DNA from: Guyanagaster necrorhizus
Lineage: Eukaryota; Basidiomycota; Agaricomycetes; Agaricales; Physalacriaceae
Reading direction: 5' to 3'
Assembly: GCF_019112545.1 (NCBI RefSeq)
Contig: NW_025064886.1
Coordinates: 870,490-934,489, forward strand
Length of the DNA: 64,000 nt
Part shown: one piece after another, positions 12,447 through 24,042 of the stretch
Layout of the letters: each line of letters starts with the position of its first letter
Position numbering within the stretch: position 1 is the first letter of the stretch
The notes under the pieces: model-generated
The model's input: only the letters and a program-made list of their open reading frames with translations
What the model was told of the DNA's origin: nothing
Databases searched by the model: none
Made by a program: the position numbers and the translations under genes

Positions 12447-13747
12447 AGGAGTCGTTGAAGTCTGGAAACAGAAGGATGCGCGGTCAGCTCCTAGTGCATA
12501 ACGAACTGAGAGTCCCGTTATATAAAGGAGGAAAACAGCGAACTTTGGTCAAACGTGACATACACTCCTTTGGAGCGTGGAGGACATGAGGTGTTGTGGC
12601 GATTACTTACCCGACGCGCGGTCAGAGGCAGGCGATGTGATGGTTGTGAAGCTTCACGTCGAAACCTGTCGCAAATGTTTCTCGCGGGCGCGGACGACGG
12701 TGAGGAAGGGGGGAAGGGAGAGACCTGACAGGTCGGTGTGCTGCATATGAGCTATGCTGAATGAATATATTGCTGCCAAGTCGGAGGGATGTGATCGTTT
12801 TTATATAGATCCAAATAAGTCCTGCGGAAGTACCAGGAATAGACGAAAAAGTGAATCAAGCCCCACATCTGGCGATCATCGCAGTGATCACGGAGCAAAA
12901 GCACGGAAAGTCGGTAATGAGGTACCGAAACGACGTGCATGTCCAAGCAAGAGGACAAATACGGATCATGGTACGAACGTGCAGTGGTAGTAATTTGCAC
13001 GATGAACCAAGGACTAGGTTTTAGACGTGCCGGAGTCGGGGTACAGGGGTTTGACTGGTCATTAAGACGCACTGAAAACGACTGGAGTCGGCTGAAGAGC
13101 ACGAGTTATTCTCGTACACGTGCCAATATAGGGTGACAAGCAAGCTTTACGACGGTGTCCCAGTCCATGAGGCAGTATAACATCATACACCTTCTTGAAC
13201 AGCGCAAAGTCCGAACCAAGAGGAGTATCAAAGTCCTAGTGCTGACCATGACAGCTCCCTCCCGAGGTATCAAATTTAAAGTGTCAATTAAGTGACTGTC
13301 TTAGGGGCAAGGCATCTAAATATCACAGGCGGTCAGTATAATTCACACGTATAGCAGAGCAAGGCCTACAAATTGGAGAAAAAATAAAGTCTATCTCTCC
13401 TTTATTGTTCTAACAATCTCACCTAGTGCCATTTCAACAACACCGCAAGGCCATTGTCCCGGACCAACAATACGTCTATTCATGATGGCCAATGGCCATG
13501 TCCTAAAAAGGCGATTACAAATCTTTTGTCACGTGATAGGACCGCGTCTCCGACGCGTCTGCATTGTTGCAGTCTGCTTGTCAGCCACGTGGCTGTTCCT
13601 TAAATCGAACTGAGATTCAACTTTCTTTCTTGTCTTCGTTAACCATCGTCAGCGATATCCTCCTTGCTCATTGACCTTCACAGCGTTGTCTCTTTTCCTC
13701 CTTCACGTCACGTACGATAGTCTCCTACCTCCTCTGAGTCAATAGCA
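12447..13747. other. Divergent intergenic region between kinase and KEN-box gene
   Basis: The 1.3 kb hold both promoters. Open frames at 12752-13102 (minus) and 12754-13136 (plus) overlap each other and have no domain. The right third contains E-box, MCB-like and CCAAT-like motifs, listed separately. Confidence 0.5.
13483..13594 (+). promoter_or_regulatory. Candidate regulatory cluster: CCAAT palindrome, two CACGTG, one ACGCGT
   Basis: About 150-260 bp upstream of the ATG at 13748 lie a short inverted repeat ATGGCCAATGGCCAT, CACGTG at 13530-13535, ACGCGT at 13553-13558, and a 12-bp perfect palindrome AGCCACGTGGCT at 13583-13594. CACGTG is bound by bHLH factors such as Cbf1. ACGCGT is the MluI cell-cycle box recognised by MBF-type factors. 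Binding here is inference; each motif alone is expected by chance many times in 64 kb. Confidence 0.4.
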
Positions 13748-14683
13748 ATGGCTACTCGCTCCTTCACTATCTTCCAGGACGTCCCATCATCACCAAAGAC
13801 CTTGACCTTGAAGGCCACAACCTCGGTTCTCTCATCCATGACTACGACGAACGTTGATAAAGTCGGCACACTCCCCAGTCTTGCTACAGAGGCAGACAAG
13901 GAAAATCTTGACCCGTTGACTGGCGAGCGAGTTAATGCCAATTCTAAAGGCACCGCCAAGAAACGCAAGAATAATACATCGTCTTCCAAGGCCCTTGCCT
14001 CCATCGAAACGAAAAAGCTCAAGGAAGACCAAGGATCTCAGTTGAAGAAGCGCAAGTCGTCGGCTTCGTCAGCTGTAAAGAAGGGGAGGGGAGGAAAAAG
14101 AGCTCCCAGCTCAACTCGTAAGACGAGCAAGAAGCTTCACGCAGCTCCTTGCTTGCCTTCGGTCGAGGAAGAGTCCACCGAGAATGTTGTCCCAGAGGGT
14201 AGCGATATTGCTCTAGCACTGCCTCTGACGCGGGCGGAGATTGATGCGAAGTGCTATGAGCTCACAGTCAAGCCTCTGGCAGATGTCACCCAGGCTTTTG
14301 AGCAGGCGCCGGGTGCTGAAGAGTGGTTCGCAGATGTTCCTGAAGACGACCTTGAGTCTAAGCTTCAGTTCGTTAAGGTGCGTCTTCTGCTCCATGCTTC
14401 TCATTACTGGATCCAACCTTTTGTTGTGCAGGAGACATCTCAGGAACCCGAACTACGCGACTTTTTCACTCCCGTTCATTTGGGCTATGCCAGCGCTGGT
14501 TCTAGCCGTTCTGCCTCCACTATCAGTTCTCAGGAACCGAAAGTGTTCACCACTCCCGATCGCAAACAAATTTATCATACTTTCACATTCGCATCTCCCT
14601 CGCCTGTGTGCCCTGCTAAAATCACCAGATCAACATCTGTTCCGCGGCTCATCATTTCGAGTCCCGCGAAGACAGAATCATAA
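13748..14683 (+). CDS. KEN-box nuclear protein of unknown function
   Basis: The frame is open over 311 codons, but 14378-14431 (GTGCGT..TGCAG, 54 nt) looks like an in-frame intron, giving 293 residues. The N-terminal part is Ser/Thr-rich, with DKENLDPLTGERV at about 50-62 containing a KEN degron at 51-53. Lys/Arg-rich stretches (KKRKNN, LKKRKSS, KKGRGGKR) follow and act as probable nuclear localisation signals. A more structured, acidic segment around APGAEEWFADVPEDDLESKL follows, then a TPDRK-containing Ser/Pro-rich tail. KEN boxes mark APC/C substrates, so a cell-cycle protein is a reasonable guess, supported weakly by the ACGCGT upstream. No RxxL destruction box is obvious. I do not recognise a domain. 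Confidence 0.7.
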   Translation: MATRSFTIFQDVPSSPKTLTLKATTSVLSSMTTTNVDKVGTLPSLATEADKENLDPLTGERVNANSKGTAKKRKNNTSSSKALASIETKKLKEDQGSQLKKRKSSASSAVKKGRGGKRAPSSTRKTSKKLHAAPCLPSVEEESTENVVPEGSDIALALPLTRAEIDAKCYELTVKPLADVTQAFEQAPGAEEWFADVPEDDLESKLQFVKVRLLLHASHYWIQPFVVQETSQEPELRDFFTPVHLGYASAGSSRSASTISSQEPKVFTTPDRKQIYHTFTFASPSPVCPAKITRSTSVPRLIISSPAKTES

Positions 14684-15275
14684 TTGTCTCGTCTTTCACA
14701 TGGTCAACTTATCATTTATATCCATCTACAAGCATCATACGCGTACATTTTTGCTATCGATCAACATAATTGTATTGCATCATGCATTTCCATCTGCCAT
14801 CCTCATATTCTCATTCATCGCACATACATTGGCTTATATCATTATCTATCATCTTCATTTTATCGTACTGCATCGTTCTGCTTTGTTCTCCACATTTCTG
14901 TAGATTCAAAATCATACTCTTCCTATATTCTCGTGTTAGAGCGATGTTGAAGTGCTGGAAGCAATCAATTAAGGCATCGATTGGTGTGTTTACTCTAGCT
15001 GTCTTCAATTATCTGTGTCCTCACTGTTTGACTGGCCTTTGTGTAGAACCTTCATAAAATTTGCCGGTATTAAGATATGATGGCCTCGACTTGAGATCAT
15101 CAAAGTTACTTCTAGAAGCCGACTGCCGGGGCGAATCTCGGCTACTACTTATCTATGTATCAACATGAAGAACTGAAGGAGCATATGCGCCCCAGATAGC
15201 GAATATAATACATGGCAAGACGATGCCAAGGCTCTTGCTTCCCTCTTATCGTCGAACTGCAGAGGTTTAGACGCG
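14684..15275. other. Intergenic, T-rich 3' flank
   Basis: Overlapping frames here (14684-15057) are low-complexity Ile/His/Ser readings of a T/A-rich 3' region and not supported as genes. The right end should contain the promoter of the permease gene. Confidence 0.5.
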
Positions 15276-17669
15276 ATGAGTATTCTCAAGAGACTCGAAA
15301 TCCCTCACGAGCCGGGGTTGTCGAATCGCGAGCTGTTTCTAAACGTGAGTGGCACTGCCATGGGAAGACTAGGGACCTCATCCTTGAACATAGAATGAGG
15401 ATCTATCGCCCGTCCCTCCGGAGAAACGGACATGGAAAAGCATCAACTTTGTCGCATTGTGGGTCCCAGTGTGCGCCTTTTCCGCCCGATCGTATAATGA
15501 CGAAGTCTCGACAGCTGGATTGCGGATAGTTTCAACATCAACACGTACGTTGTTCCTTCTTTACTTTACTTCAGAACCAAAGTGATGTCAGATATAGATG
15601 GATGATCGTTTCGTCGATGGTGCAGAGCAAGCTGTCGTGGTGGCAAGCGTGGATCTGCGTTTGGATCGGTTATAGTGTCGTCGCGCCATTTATCGTATTG
15701 AATGCTAGGCCTGGTGCAAAATTTCATGTTACATTCCCTGTCGTCGCGCGTACGAGCTTTGGACTTTATGGAAGCTTGTGGTGCACATTTAATCGTGGTG
15801 CTATGGCTTGGTACGTCCATAGTCTGAACCTCGTCAATGTGCCTGATTTGTCCTAGTATATGGTACGGGGTACAAGCAAGCATTGGCGGCACCTGCGTTC
15901 TGGTCATGTTAAGGGCGATGTGGCCGAGCGTTAACAATATACGTTAGTGTTGAACCCTTTGTTAAAAACTTATTATGACGTTCCTCCGGGTCTAGCGAAC
16001 CATCTCCCTGCTTCGTCCGGAACGACGACTAGAGACTTCATGTGTTTCTTCTTGTTCTGGCTCATATCCTTGCCAGCTATCTGGTTCCCTATCCACCAAA
16101 TGTGTGACCCGGCTTTTTCCTGCGGTGCTTCTTGACTAACAATAAACTTACAGACGACACCTCTTTACACTCAAGGCCATCGTTGCTCCAACAGCAGGAA
16201 TCACATTCTTCATTTGGTGCATAGTGAAAGCCAAGGGTATCGGGCCCATCATGTCCCAACCGTCCCAAATTCAAGGGTCTGAGTTGGCCTGGGAGATGGT
16301 TATAAGCCTCATGTCGTGCATCAGCAACATGGCCACGCTCGTCACAAACGCGCCTGACTTTGCTTCGCGCGCACATAGTCCATCAGCAGCATTGCTGCCG
16401 CAACTGGTTTCAGTGCCGTTGACATTTTCGCTGGTTAGCTTTGTAGGCATTGTCGTAAGTTCTTCGTCACAGACGATATTCGGGGAGGCAATCTGGTCAC
16501 CTATCGATCTTCTCGGGCGTTTCCTGGACGATTCTCCATCAAGTGCGACACGATTTGGTGTATATAATTGCTTGCTATCGGAGGAATATGTTTATTTATT
16601 TCCTATCGAAGGTTTGGTTTATTTCGGCGTCATTTATCATTGCACAGGTAGGGCTTTTCAGATGACTAAGTTCCACTGAAAATTGAGATCTTGACAGCTC
16701 GGGTACGTTCATGAATAATTCTATCTTCAATTCTAGCACGTTCGTAGAACCAATATCTCCGCAAACTCCGTAAGTGCGGGCTGCGATCTTACCGCGCTCT
16801 TTCCGCGATATATTGTGCGTTCAGTATTTTCTCTTCAATTTATATCGAGGGTTCATCTCTAGGACCTTGTAGAACATCCGGAGAGGAGGCTATGTAGCTG
16901 CCCTTGTCGGGATTTGTATGCTCCCGTGGAATCGTAGGTCTCATGCGAACACGTCATCTGACTGTGTCCTGACCAACACACCCCTTTCAGTCCTCAAAGA
17001 TAGTAATAGTTTCACTTCGTACCTTTCGGCATACTCGGTCTTTCTAAGCTCGATAGCGGGTGTAATGGTGCGTTTCCTTCTTCTCTCTCATCCGTACTCT
17101 GATCGAAATGTGTGGGTCAGATCACAGAATACTACGTAGTTCGAAAAGGGCACTATCGTGTCTCGGACCTGTACCATTCAGGCAAGGACGGGTGGTATTA
17201 TTATACGTTCGGGATTAACTTGCGGTAAATTGTGAATCTTTTGTATAAAGGTGAGATTTAAATCAGGCGATTTCGATGCAGTGCCTATACCGCTTATATT
17301 GGAGGAATTTTGATCAATGTATGTCTGTCGATCAATTCTCTCCAGAGTACTCACGATACGAATATTTGTATAGGTCGTGGGATTCGCTGGAGCAGGTAAG
17401 TCGTCTCGGTAATTGCATAATAATTGTATTGACGATTGATTTGGTCCTCAGCGGGAAGAAATGTGCCTATTGCGGCCACGAGGATATACGACATGTCCTT
17501 CTTCACAGGTTTCGGTGTCTCCTCTTTAATTTACTGGGGTCTCAATTACGCTTTCCCTGTTCCCGGCGCGGCTTCATCGTTCAACGAAGTGGATAGTTCT
17601 GAAGAAGACAACGACCGCCCAGAATGTTTCACCCAGGACAGGATCGATGAGATTAAGGACTATCTATAA
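15276..17669 (+). CDS. NCS1-family nucleobase/nucleoside permease (Fur4/Dal4/Fui1 type)
   Basis: A plasma-membrane proton symporter for uracil, uridine or allantoin-like substrates; sequence alone does not choose between them. Starting at 15276 ([13 protein letters not shown]), short exons join to give [13 protein letters not shown], then [14 protein letters not shown] and [17 protein letters not shown], the classic NCS1 start. Later exons give [57 protein letters not shown] (substrate region), [55 protein letters not shown] and [19 protein letters not shown]. About 12 membrane helices are expected, with an acidic C-terminal tail ([10 protein letters not shown]). At least ten short introns are needed; no frame damage is required. 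It converges on the 6-phosphofructo-2-kinase gene 84 bp away. Confidence 0.85.
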
Positions 17670-17753
17670 TGCATAAGCTTACTGTACCTCTTGTCGGATA
17701 TTTCTATCTAGTCTGTGCCCAACCTACACCTATGAACAAATGCCAAAGTCAAA

Positions 17754-19745
17754 TTATACACAATCTGTGACGATAGGCAGGCCATCAAGACTCCCGGAAT
17801 CTGGAACCGCTTTTCGTTTCCCCTTCGTATCCTCGGCATAATTTTCGTAAAAGTTGTTCTCGTTGTCACCGTCGCTACCAGCATATTCCGTGTCTTCACC
17901 ACCATGTCTTCCGGGTCCGTCCCAGAAATGGAATGCCGTACTGTGAACGCCATAGGAGGCCGGGACAACCTCGAGTAGATCGCCTCTTGCAATCTCAATT
18001 GCAGGGATTTCTGACGCCGGAAGGCCGATTAGGTAGGCAAGTAGACAGCGAATGACAGAGGCATGTCCAATGATAAGAAGATCCTCTCGCTCACGCTCCA
18101 ACTCGATAAGAATCGGCTCCAGTCGTACTAGAAAAAGTACGATGAGTATATTTACGCGTTCCCATGGCAATCGCTGGTACACACCACTAAGGTCATGATA
18201 ACTCTCTGCCCTAGGAGCCCGAAACGCATAGGGATCTTTGACAAAGCGCTCCCAATCTTGTGGGTAATACTTTCGAGCTTGGTCGGGCGACAGGCCGTCC
18301 CAAATACCAGGGTTTATCTCGGACATTTGCGGCTTTTCGATGACCTTTACATTTAGCGCAGGTGCATATATGGATGACGACTTCGTAGTGTTGTGACCAG
18401 GAGCTGGCTCTGCAGGTGTACCTGGTATTCTTTCGACAGTCTGAGAATGAGTCAACTGAAGGTTATTTAGGAATGGCCAGGCAGTGTGATGGGCTCGGCG
18501 CCTCGTCGACGTCCAGATCTGCGAATTTCACAATTGGGATCTGGAGCGATTAAGTAGATAGGAGCGTACCACAAGCCTAGAAGAGTTTGGGTCAAGGCCA
18601 CGCTGTTCAAGTGATTTTGCCCGGCGTTTTAAGACGAACTCTTTGAGTTTCTCGGCGTATTCCCAACCAGCTGGGGATAAATCCGAATCTGCCTTGTAGG
18701 AATGTTCAATTAAAGATTGCCCGGACTGGAGATGAAAAGGTTACACAGGTATAGATACAGAAAACAAAATTGAGCGCACCCGAGCAAAGTAGATCGTCCT
18801 ATATCTGTTGTGTATATTCATGAGGAAGAAGACGATACGAGATTGAAGATAGCCCTTAATATTCTAGACGGCCACCACAATTAAACCTCGGCAAGGGCCC
18901 ATAGACAAGGTCATGCTCACGTTGACCATTATCTTTTCTCCAACCTAGCAGCGTATATAAGATGCGAACAGCGAAATCGATCATTCAAGGCTCACGTTGA
19001 GAATTCGTATGTACGGCCATGTTGTCTCTTCCACAGGCTCATAATGTTTCTCGTGGTCATTAATCCGCGTATAGTAGTCTTTCACAGCCTTGTCCTGGTC
19101 CCATCCACGATACTGATTCATAATAAGGGTCCACAGGTAACCGGCCGAACAGTAGAACGCACGTCTGGCGAAGAAATCTTTACACTTCGAATATTGTTCT
19201 CAATGATCTCCTTGTTATCACACAGAGATTCTACACCAATTCCTTTAGCATATATCCAAGGTAGAACAAAAACTGCTCACCAAGAATAACGACATGAATT
19301 CCAGCTTTATTGAATTTCTCGGCCAACGCCTGTCTAGCAGCCCGGCTCCCGTTGTTCGCATCGTAGATCACGACCTGTCCAGTCTCGAAGAAATCCCATA
19401 TAAGTTTTTCGCAGCCATCGGAGACCTTCTTGCGAAGCGCGATGGTCTCAGGGCTCTTTTCGCCTACAAGACATAGTACCATGAAATCACGATTTCAAGT
19501 GCATGCTGAGGGACGTTACCCAGTGTAAAGTAATCCGGCGGAAGCTTCTGAGCACCGCCCAAAGTTTTCCTTCGATAGTCTCCTAGTGATACGACCTGTG
19601 TCTTTACTCCCATCCATCGCAGATATCGTTCCAGAGCCCGAGATATATGCGTCTTGCCTCGTGCTGGTAAGCCGACGGTGATGACCAGGATCTTTCCGGC
19701 ATGAAAGAGAAGACCAGAGGCGGTGGTATACAAAGGCGCTGCCAT
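17754..19745 (-). CDS. 6-phosphofructo-2-kinase (bifunctional-type, phosphatase site altered)
   Basis: Makes fructose 2,6-bisphosphate, the cytosolic activator of phosphofructokinase and inhibitor of fructose-1,6-bisphosphatase. The N-terminal kinase half has the Walker A GLPARGKT and the SLGDYRRK motif, then SPETIALRKKVSDGCEKL and YDANNGSRAARQAL. Middle exons give KDYYTRINDHEKHYEPVEE and LNVGEKIMVN. The phosphatase half follows (MNIHNRYRTIYFAR). Where active enzymes have the phosphoacceptor RHGES, this gene reads RSGQS across a splice junction near 18725-18780: the catalytic His is Ser. Other features persist (WTSTRRRAHHTA, GLSPDQARKYYP, IIGHASVIRCLLAYLIG). Yeast Pfk26 is known to carry the same His-to-Ser change and acts only as a kinase. 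The C-terminal tail is acidic. The start at 19745 fits the family. Confidence 0.88.
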
Positions 19746-22700
19746 TCTTCAGCGTCCTGCTCGTGGATATGCTAGATAATGAAAAGAGAGAGATGAAGCA
19801 TGTACAAGTGGGGCCCTGACATAAGCAGAAATTAGGGGCGCGTCACGGAGCCTCTTTGTCGTATGACCGCTAGAGAGACCTCAACGGCACACGAACGTTC
19901 TATCTTTGCATGAAAAGGTGTGTAAATTCTTGGTAAATTCCCGGTAAACGCAATAATATTCTAGGCCATCACAAGTGCAATAAGAGACGGTATGCGCAAG
20001 AACTGACGACATAAAAATCCCGCAGACTTGGTGAACAAACGGCGACCTGACAAGCGGTATTATCCATGCGAGCTCTTTGTTGCTACTTTTCTTGTATCAA
20101 GAAATTACGCCTTTCAGGCCTTTACTAGGAAGAAACTCGGGACCCCGGCAAGTAGCACATAGCTTGCTGGGGCAAAGCGGAAATCTAATCCTCGAAATGG
20201 ACTGTTTTACCTCGATGCCTAAAAGGCAGTTACATATAATGTTCCCGAACTTTGTGCATGGTGACAGATAGCCCCCGAAGCTTCTGCAATGAAAATTTTA
20301 GCGAATTTTTAGTCAGAGACAAGTCCAGACAATGCATTGTATACAAAACAAACTGGCGTCCCGTTAGGTCTATGAAGAGTTGGGGATGTGTATGTCATCA
20401 ATTTGCTGGGGGCCGACCCCAAATGAAAAAGACCAATGGAGAAAGGACCTTCAGTGAATGGCCGCGACTCTATATTCATGATGAAGTCGGGAATCCCCTG
20501 AATCAGCACCCGGTTCCAGGTAAATCACTCGCGGCCCCAACGCTGTTGGGAACAGAAAAGACGCACTTGGTGCGCAGAATGGATTCCTACAAAAAATTTC
20601 CCTAGTCCTCTGGCAAGTGCATGTCTAGCCCGAGGGCTCTGATTACAAGACAAGTCCTTGCCGATATGCCCGTGACGGTCACTGTGCGCGGTGGACACGG
20701 ACCGAAAACCGGAAGCTTTTCTTTTCGACTAACCTGTACGACAATACAAGATATGCTACTAGAGGTATATTGTTCACATTCTATATGCCTTCGGTCAGTT
20801 CAACGTATACTTCTTTAGGTTCTTACTTCGGGCTGATTACTGCCCTGGGTCCTGGGCCCTGTAATTTACCATGTATGTCGAACTTTTCCTCCGGGTTTCT
20901 AGTATTGGAGAAAGGGCGCAGTGCGACATAAGGCTTTTCTATCTGCACTTCCGCTTTCTCTAGCTAACCCGCTATCCCACCTCCTTTGAATGTTCGACAT
21001 TCATCAGACATCCTTTCACGTCATTTTAGACAACATTGACTAAAAGCAATCCTTGCTATGAAACCCGCACTTGTTTCAACGATGTAACCATCAAACCCTT
21101 ACCATGTGCGCCCCTCCTTCACGCTGCTTCAGGTATATCGTCTCGGTTCGAGGCAGGCTAATTGAGGTGTGAATGAGCTGTCCAACTTACCCAATGATAG
21201 GACCTTGAAACCCCGCGTTCGGACGGGATGATGTCCCTTGGAAGCTATGCAACGTCTCATATTCATAGCTGGACATCCTTCTTGTGGGAGTCTTATAACG
21301 AGCGACTGTGTTCTTCCGAGTTTATGTGTGAGTCACAAGAGGTAGCCTTGAATCAGAGGCGGGGCTGGAACATGTTCACCGAACCTAAAGGCTGATTTGC
21401 CAGGCGCTCCGAGGGGCCCGGACTGACGAGCCTGGGCATAAAACCACTCAGAGCCTTCTGGTCGCTCTTCCGCTTGGCGTAATGTTCCTCTACCCTGTGG
21501 ACGATCGTCTCCAAGACACGGCAAATGAACGCGCTTTCGAGGTTCCACCGTGGCATCCGTTTCTAATGACGAGTCGTCCATGATACAATTGCCAATCACA
21601 CGACAATCCCGGTCCTCATGTTCTCGATGACCCTCCCTGGTACCTCGTATCTACCCTTCTGTTCTCATCAAGGAATTATTTCCTCTTTATTTATGCTTGC
21701 ACTCCATGGTCGCTCTTCAAGTCGGGCTTTGAATACGTGAGCTGCCATTTAAAAGGATGCGGTCTCACAGAGCTTAGCCAAACGGTTCTGCTCGCTGTTA
21801 ATTGCAACTGCTCCTGGAGAGATTTGTGTATGTACACAAGCTGTCTGTACGATCTGACACCTGACCTGATGCAATCGTGACTAGCGGTGGCAGGCTACTT
21901 CGACCTGTGGGCCTTCTCAGTTCAATTATTACTGGACATCTTTCGATAGAAGTGAGTGTTGGCTGTACGGATATGTTCCTCTGCTTAATATTTAACAATA
22001 CAGAAATATGTGCCATAGACAGCTACTATTCCAACAGTCAAAGGACTGCGCACATCTCACCAAAACCGGAGAGATAGCTGTTGATTGTCGATATCCAAAG
22101 TGTTTCAATAGTTCGATACATCCATCACGCTGTGGAACGAGCAAGTTCCCCTGCTCCTGTCGACGGTATTATGACAATCCCGTCAGGAAAATCACTGCGG
22201 TAGTTAGTTACATTTTGCTACCATTTTCATATCTTTGCTCATGCTACTGGCAGGTCCCCGGAAAATGCAACGCGTGTAGGGGTTGTTAGCAATTCTTTCG
22301 ACGATGCAAAATCATTACACCAGTGGCCACTGCGTTAACTTATCTTATAGATAGAACGTGCCTTGAAATACCTGTAACCATTGTTTATCCAAGTAGATCA
22401 TCAGATTACTTGGTTCACTGTTTCAGCTCTATCGCAGTTACTTAGATGAGAACAAAGTGCTCAGTGTTTATTTTAAGTCCCGGCAGCCGACGAAATCATG
22501 AGTGTACACACGCTTAAAAGTCATTTCGGCGGGCAAAGTGGCGACCGGTGACCGTGTTAATCAAAGTTCGGTGGGACCTGATGGGATCAGCCACCGCGCT
22601 CACTCGGTCCCTGCAGGAAGTGAGTAGTTCCAGCGCCCTGCCCTTTTCGTGTTGGATACACATCTATAATTAATGCTTTTTACCAAAGATATTTCCACAA

Positions 22701-22833
22701 CGTCGCCTTTCCGGTACTTATCATCTCCATCCTCTTCAGACCACTTTCCAGAACACCTCGGAAACATTGACCTCGCTGCGCACAAAACCATCCGAGAAGG
22801 TCGCTGAAACAAGCATCTTCATCGGCGTAGTTG
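19746..22833. other. Three kilobases without a confident gene
   Basis: This is the longest gene-poor stretch. Several short frames exist (20252-20605 plus, 21333-21599 minus, 21798-22016 minus, 22008-22289 plus), none with a recognised family or convincing splice pattern. The 21333-21599 segment is open in two minus-strand frames at once and is more GC-rich than its surroundings. No terminal repeats, transposase or reverse transcriptase motifs were seen. Confidence 0.4.
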
Positions 22834-23055
22834 TTAACACATGTTTCGGGTCAAAGCCTCGCATGTGGAATAGGATGAAGGACGGGTTTCAATGCATACA
22901 AGGCGTTCAGCGACCTCGGGTAGGTCGTAAATCGGCCTGACATATAGGACGATCATTGTATCCAGACGATAAACCATGGTGGAGCTAGGCAAAGATATTT
23001 TAAAGGGCGGAATTACAAAGCCATCAGCCGACCCGCTCACCGTTGATATTGCATA
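22834..23055 (-). other. Unassigned minus-strand open frames next to the PPR-like gene
   Basis: A frame at 22834-23040 (MVYRLDTMIVLYVRPIYDLPE within it) is overlapped at its end by a second minus frame at about 22755-22880 that includes PKHVLTTTPMKMLVSATFSD and ends at a stop. The two could be exons of a short gene, or chance frames in the 3' region of the neighbour. I see no clean intron joining them. Confidence 0.2.
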
Positions 23056-24042
23056 TCAAGGCTTGCTCCCGGAACGCTTCTGGATTGCTTGAGCATCTGC
23101 TGCACCGTAGTAACGATGATAACGAGACGGCATGAGCAGGGTATACCGCCTTTGCCACGCGACACTATCCTCCTGTTCGGCGATGATCCTCATCGTAATC
23201 CCGACACCGTTCTCGTCGCCGTCCTCCCTGAGCTTGTCCAATATCAACTGATATATGTCCAGGGGTAGCCGAATACCGCCACTCTTGTGTAAGAGGTTGA
23301 CGGCTTGTTGCAACCACCCCATATGGCAGCACGCGTTGATCATCATGGAGCGGTAACGCTCCTCTATCTGTAGCACACGTTCAGGGTGCAGTTCCTTCTC
23401 ATATTTAACCACCGCCCGTTCTAAATCCATGAGATAACTAAGACCCGAAGCCGGGTCAGCGAGAAGAGCAAGCGTGTGGCCAAGACGGGGCCATATGTCC
23501 TTGAGGTACCCCATCGATGCAGTAACCATACTGAATTGAGTCACGACAGGGAAACTGTCGGCCGGAACACCAGTACTGAACAGAAATCGCTGTATTCTAG
23601 AGAAAGGGCATCGCCAATCTGGCGCCTCGTGCTTCGGGGGAACAAGGGATAACCACGTTACGAATTCCTGCATGAAATTTTTGGGCTGGGATTCGATATA
23701 ATGGAAGGCAGCATCGGCATATACGATGTCACGTTGAATGGGTACCTGAAGTGATAACAAATGGATGCGTAGTCGTCGAGCGCCTTCATACTGTCCTTGC
23801 AGTACCAGGTCTTTAAGCTCATTAGGGTCTGGCGGAGGAGAGGACAGTCTTATCTTTTCTTCCTGAGACAGATATTGAAAAGACAGAAAATCGGGGGACT
23901 TGATGAGTTTCCTCTGGCCTTCAGCAGTGATGTAGAAGTCACTGTGTGTAAAGCGGCGAGCCTTTAGCACTGTAGAGGCAATTGCAATGGGAAGTAACGC
24001 CCTTCTTGGAATGGTAGCAGCTTCAAGGCATGGTAGTCGCAT
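23056..24042 (-). CDS. PPR-like, probably mitochondrial protein
   Basis: A single uninterrupted exon of 328 residues. The N-terminus (MRLPCLEAATIPRRALLPIA) is rich in Arg and hydrophobic residues and lacks acidic residues over its first half, as expected for a mitochondrial presequence. The rest is helical, with tetratricopeptide/pentatricopeptide-like helical pairs: QGQYEGARRLRIHLLSL, then YRSMMINACCHMGWLQQAVNLL, and LPLDIYQLILDKLREDGDENG. Such basidiomycete proteins usually bind organellar RNA and act in mitochondrial transcript processing or translation. The specific target cannot be inferred. The end, QKRSGSKP, is followed by stop at 23056. Confidence 0.6.
   Translation of the reverse strand: MRLPCLEAATIPRRALLPIAIASTVLKARRFTHSDFYITAEGQRKLIKSPDFLSFQYLSQEEKIRLSSPPPDPNELKDLVLQGQYEGARRLRIHLLSLQVPIQRDIVYADAAFHYIESQPKNFMQEFVTWLSLVPPKHEAPDWRCPFSRIQRFLFSTGVPADSFPVVTQFSMVTASMGYLKDIWPRLGHTLALLADPASGLSYLMDLERAVVKYEKELHPERVLQIEERYRSMMINACCHMGWLQQAVNLLHKSGGIRLPLDIYQLILDKLREDGDENGVGITMRIIAEQEDSVAWQRRYTLLMPSRYHRYYGAADAQAIQKRSGSKP

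Noticed and set aside
16540..17400. Multiple frame changes in the NCS1 permease
   Set aside because: Each change coincides with a short GT..AG intron and the joined exons follow the family consensus.
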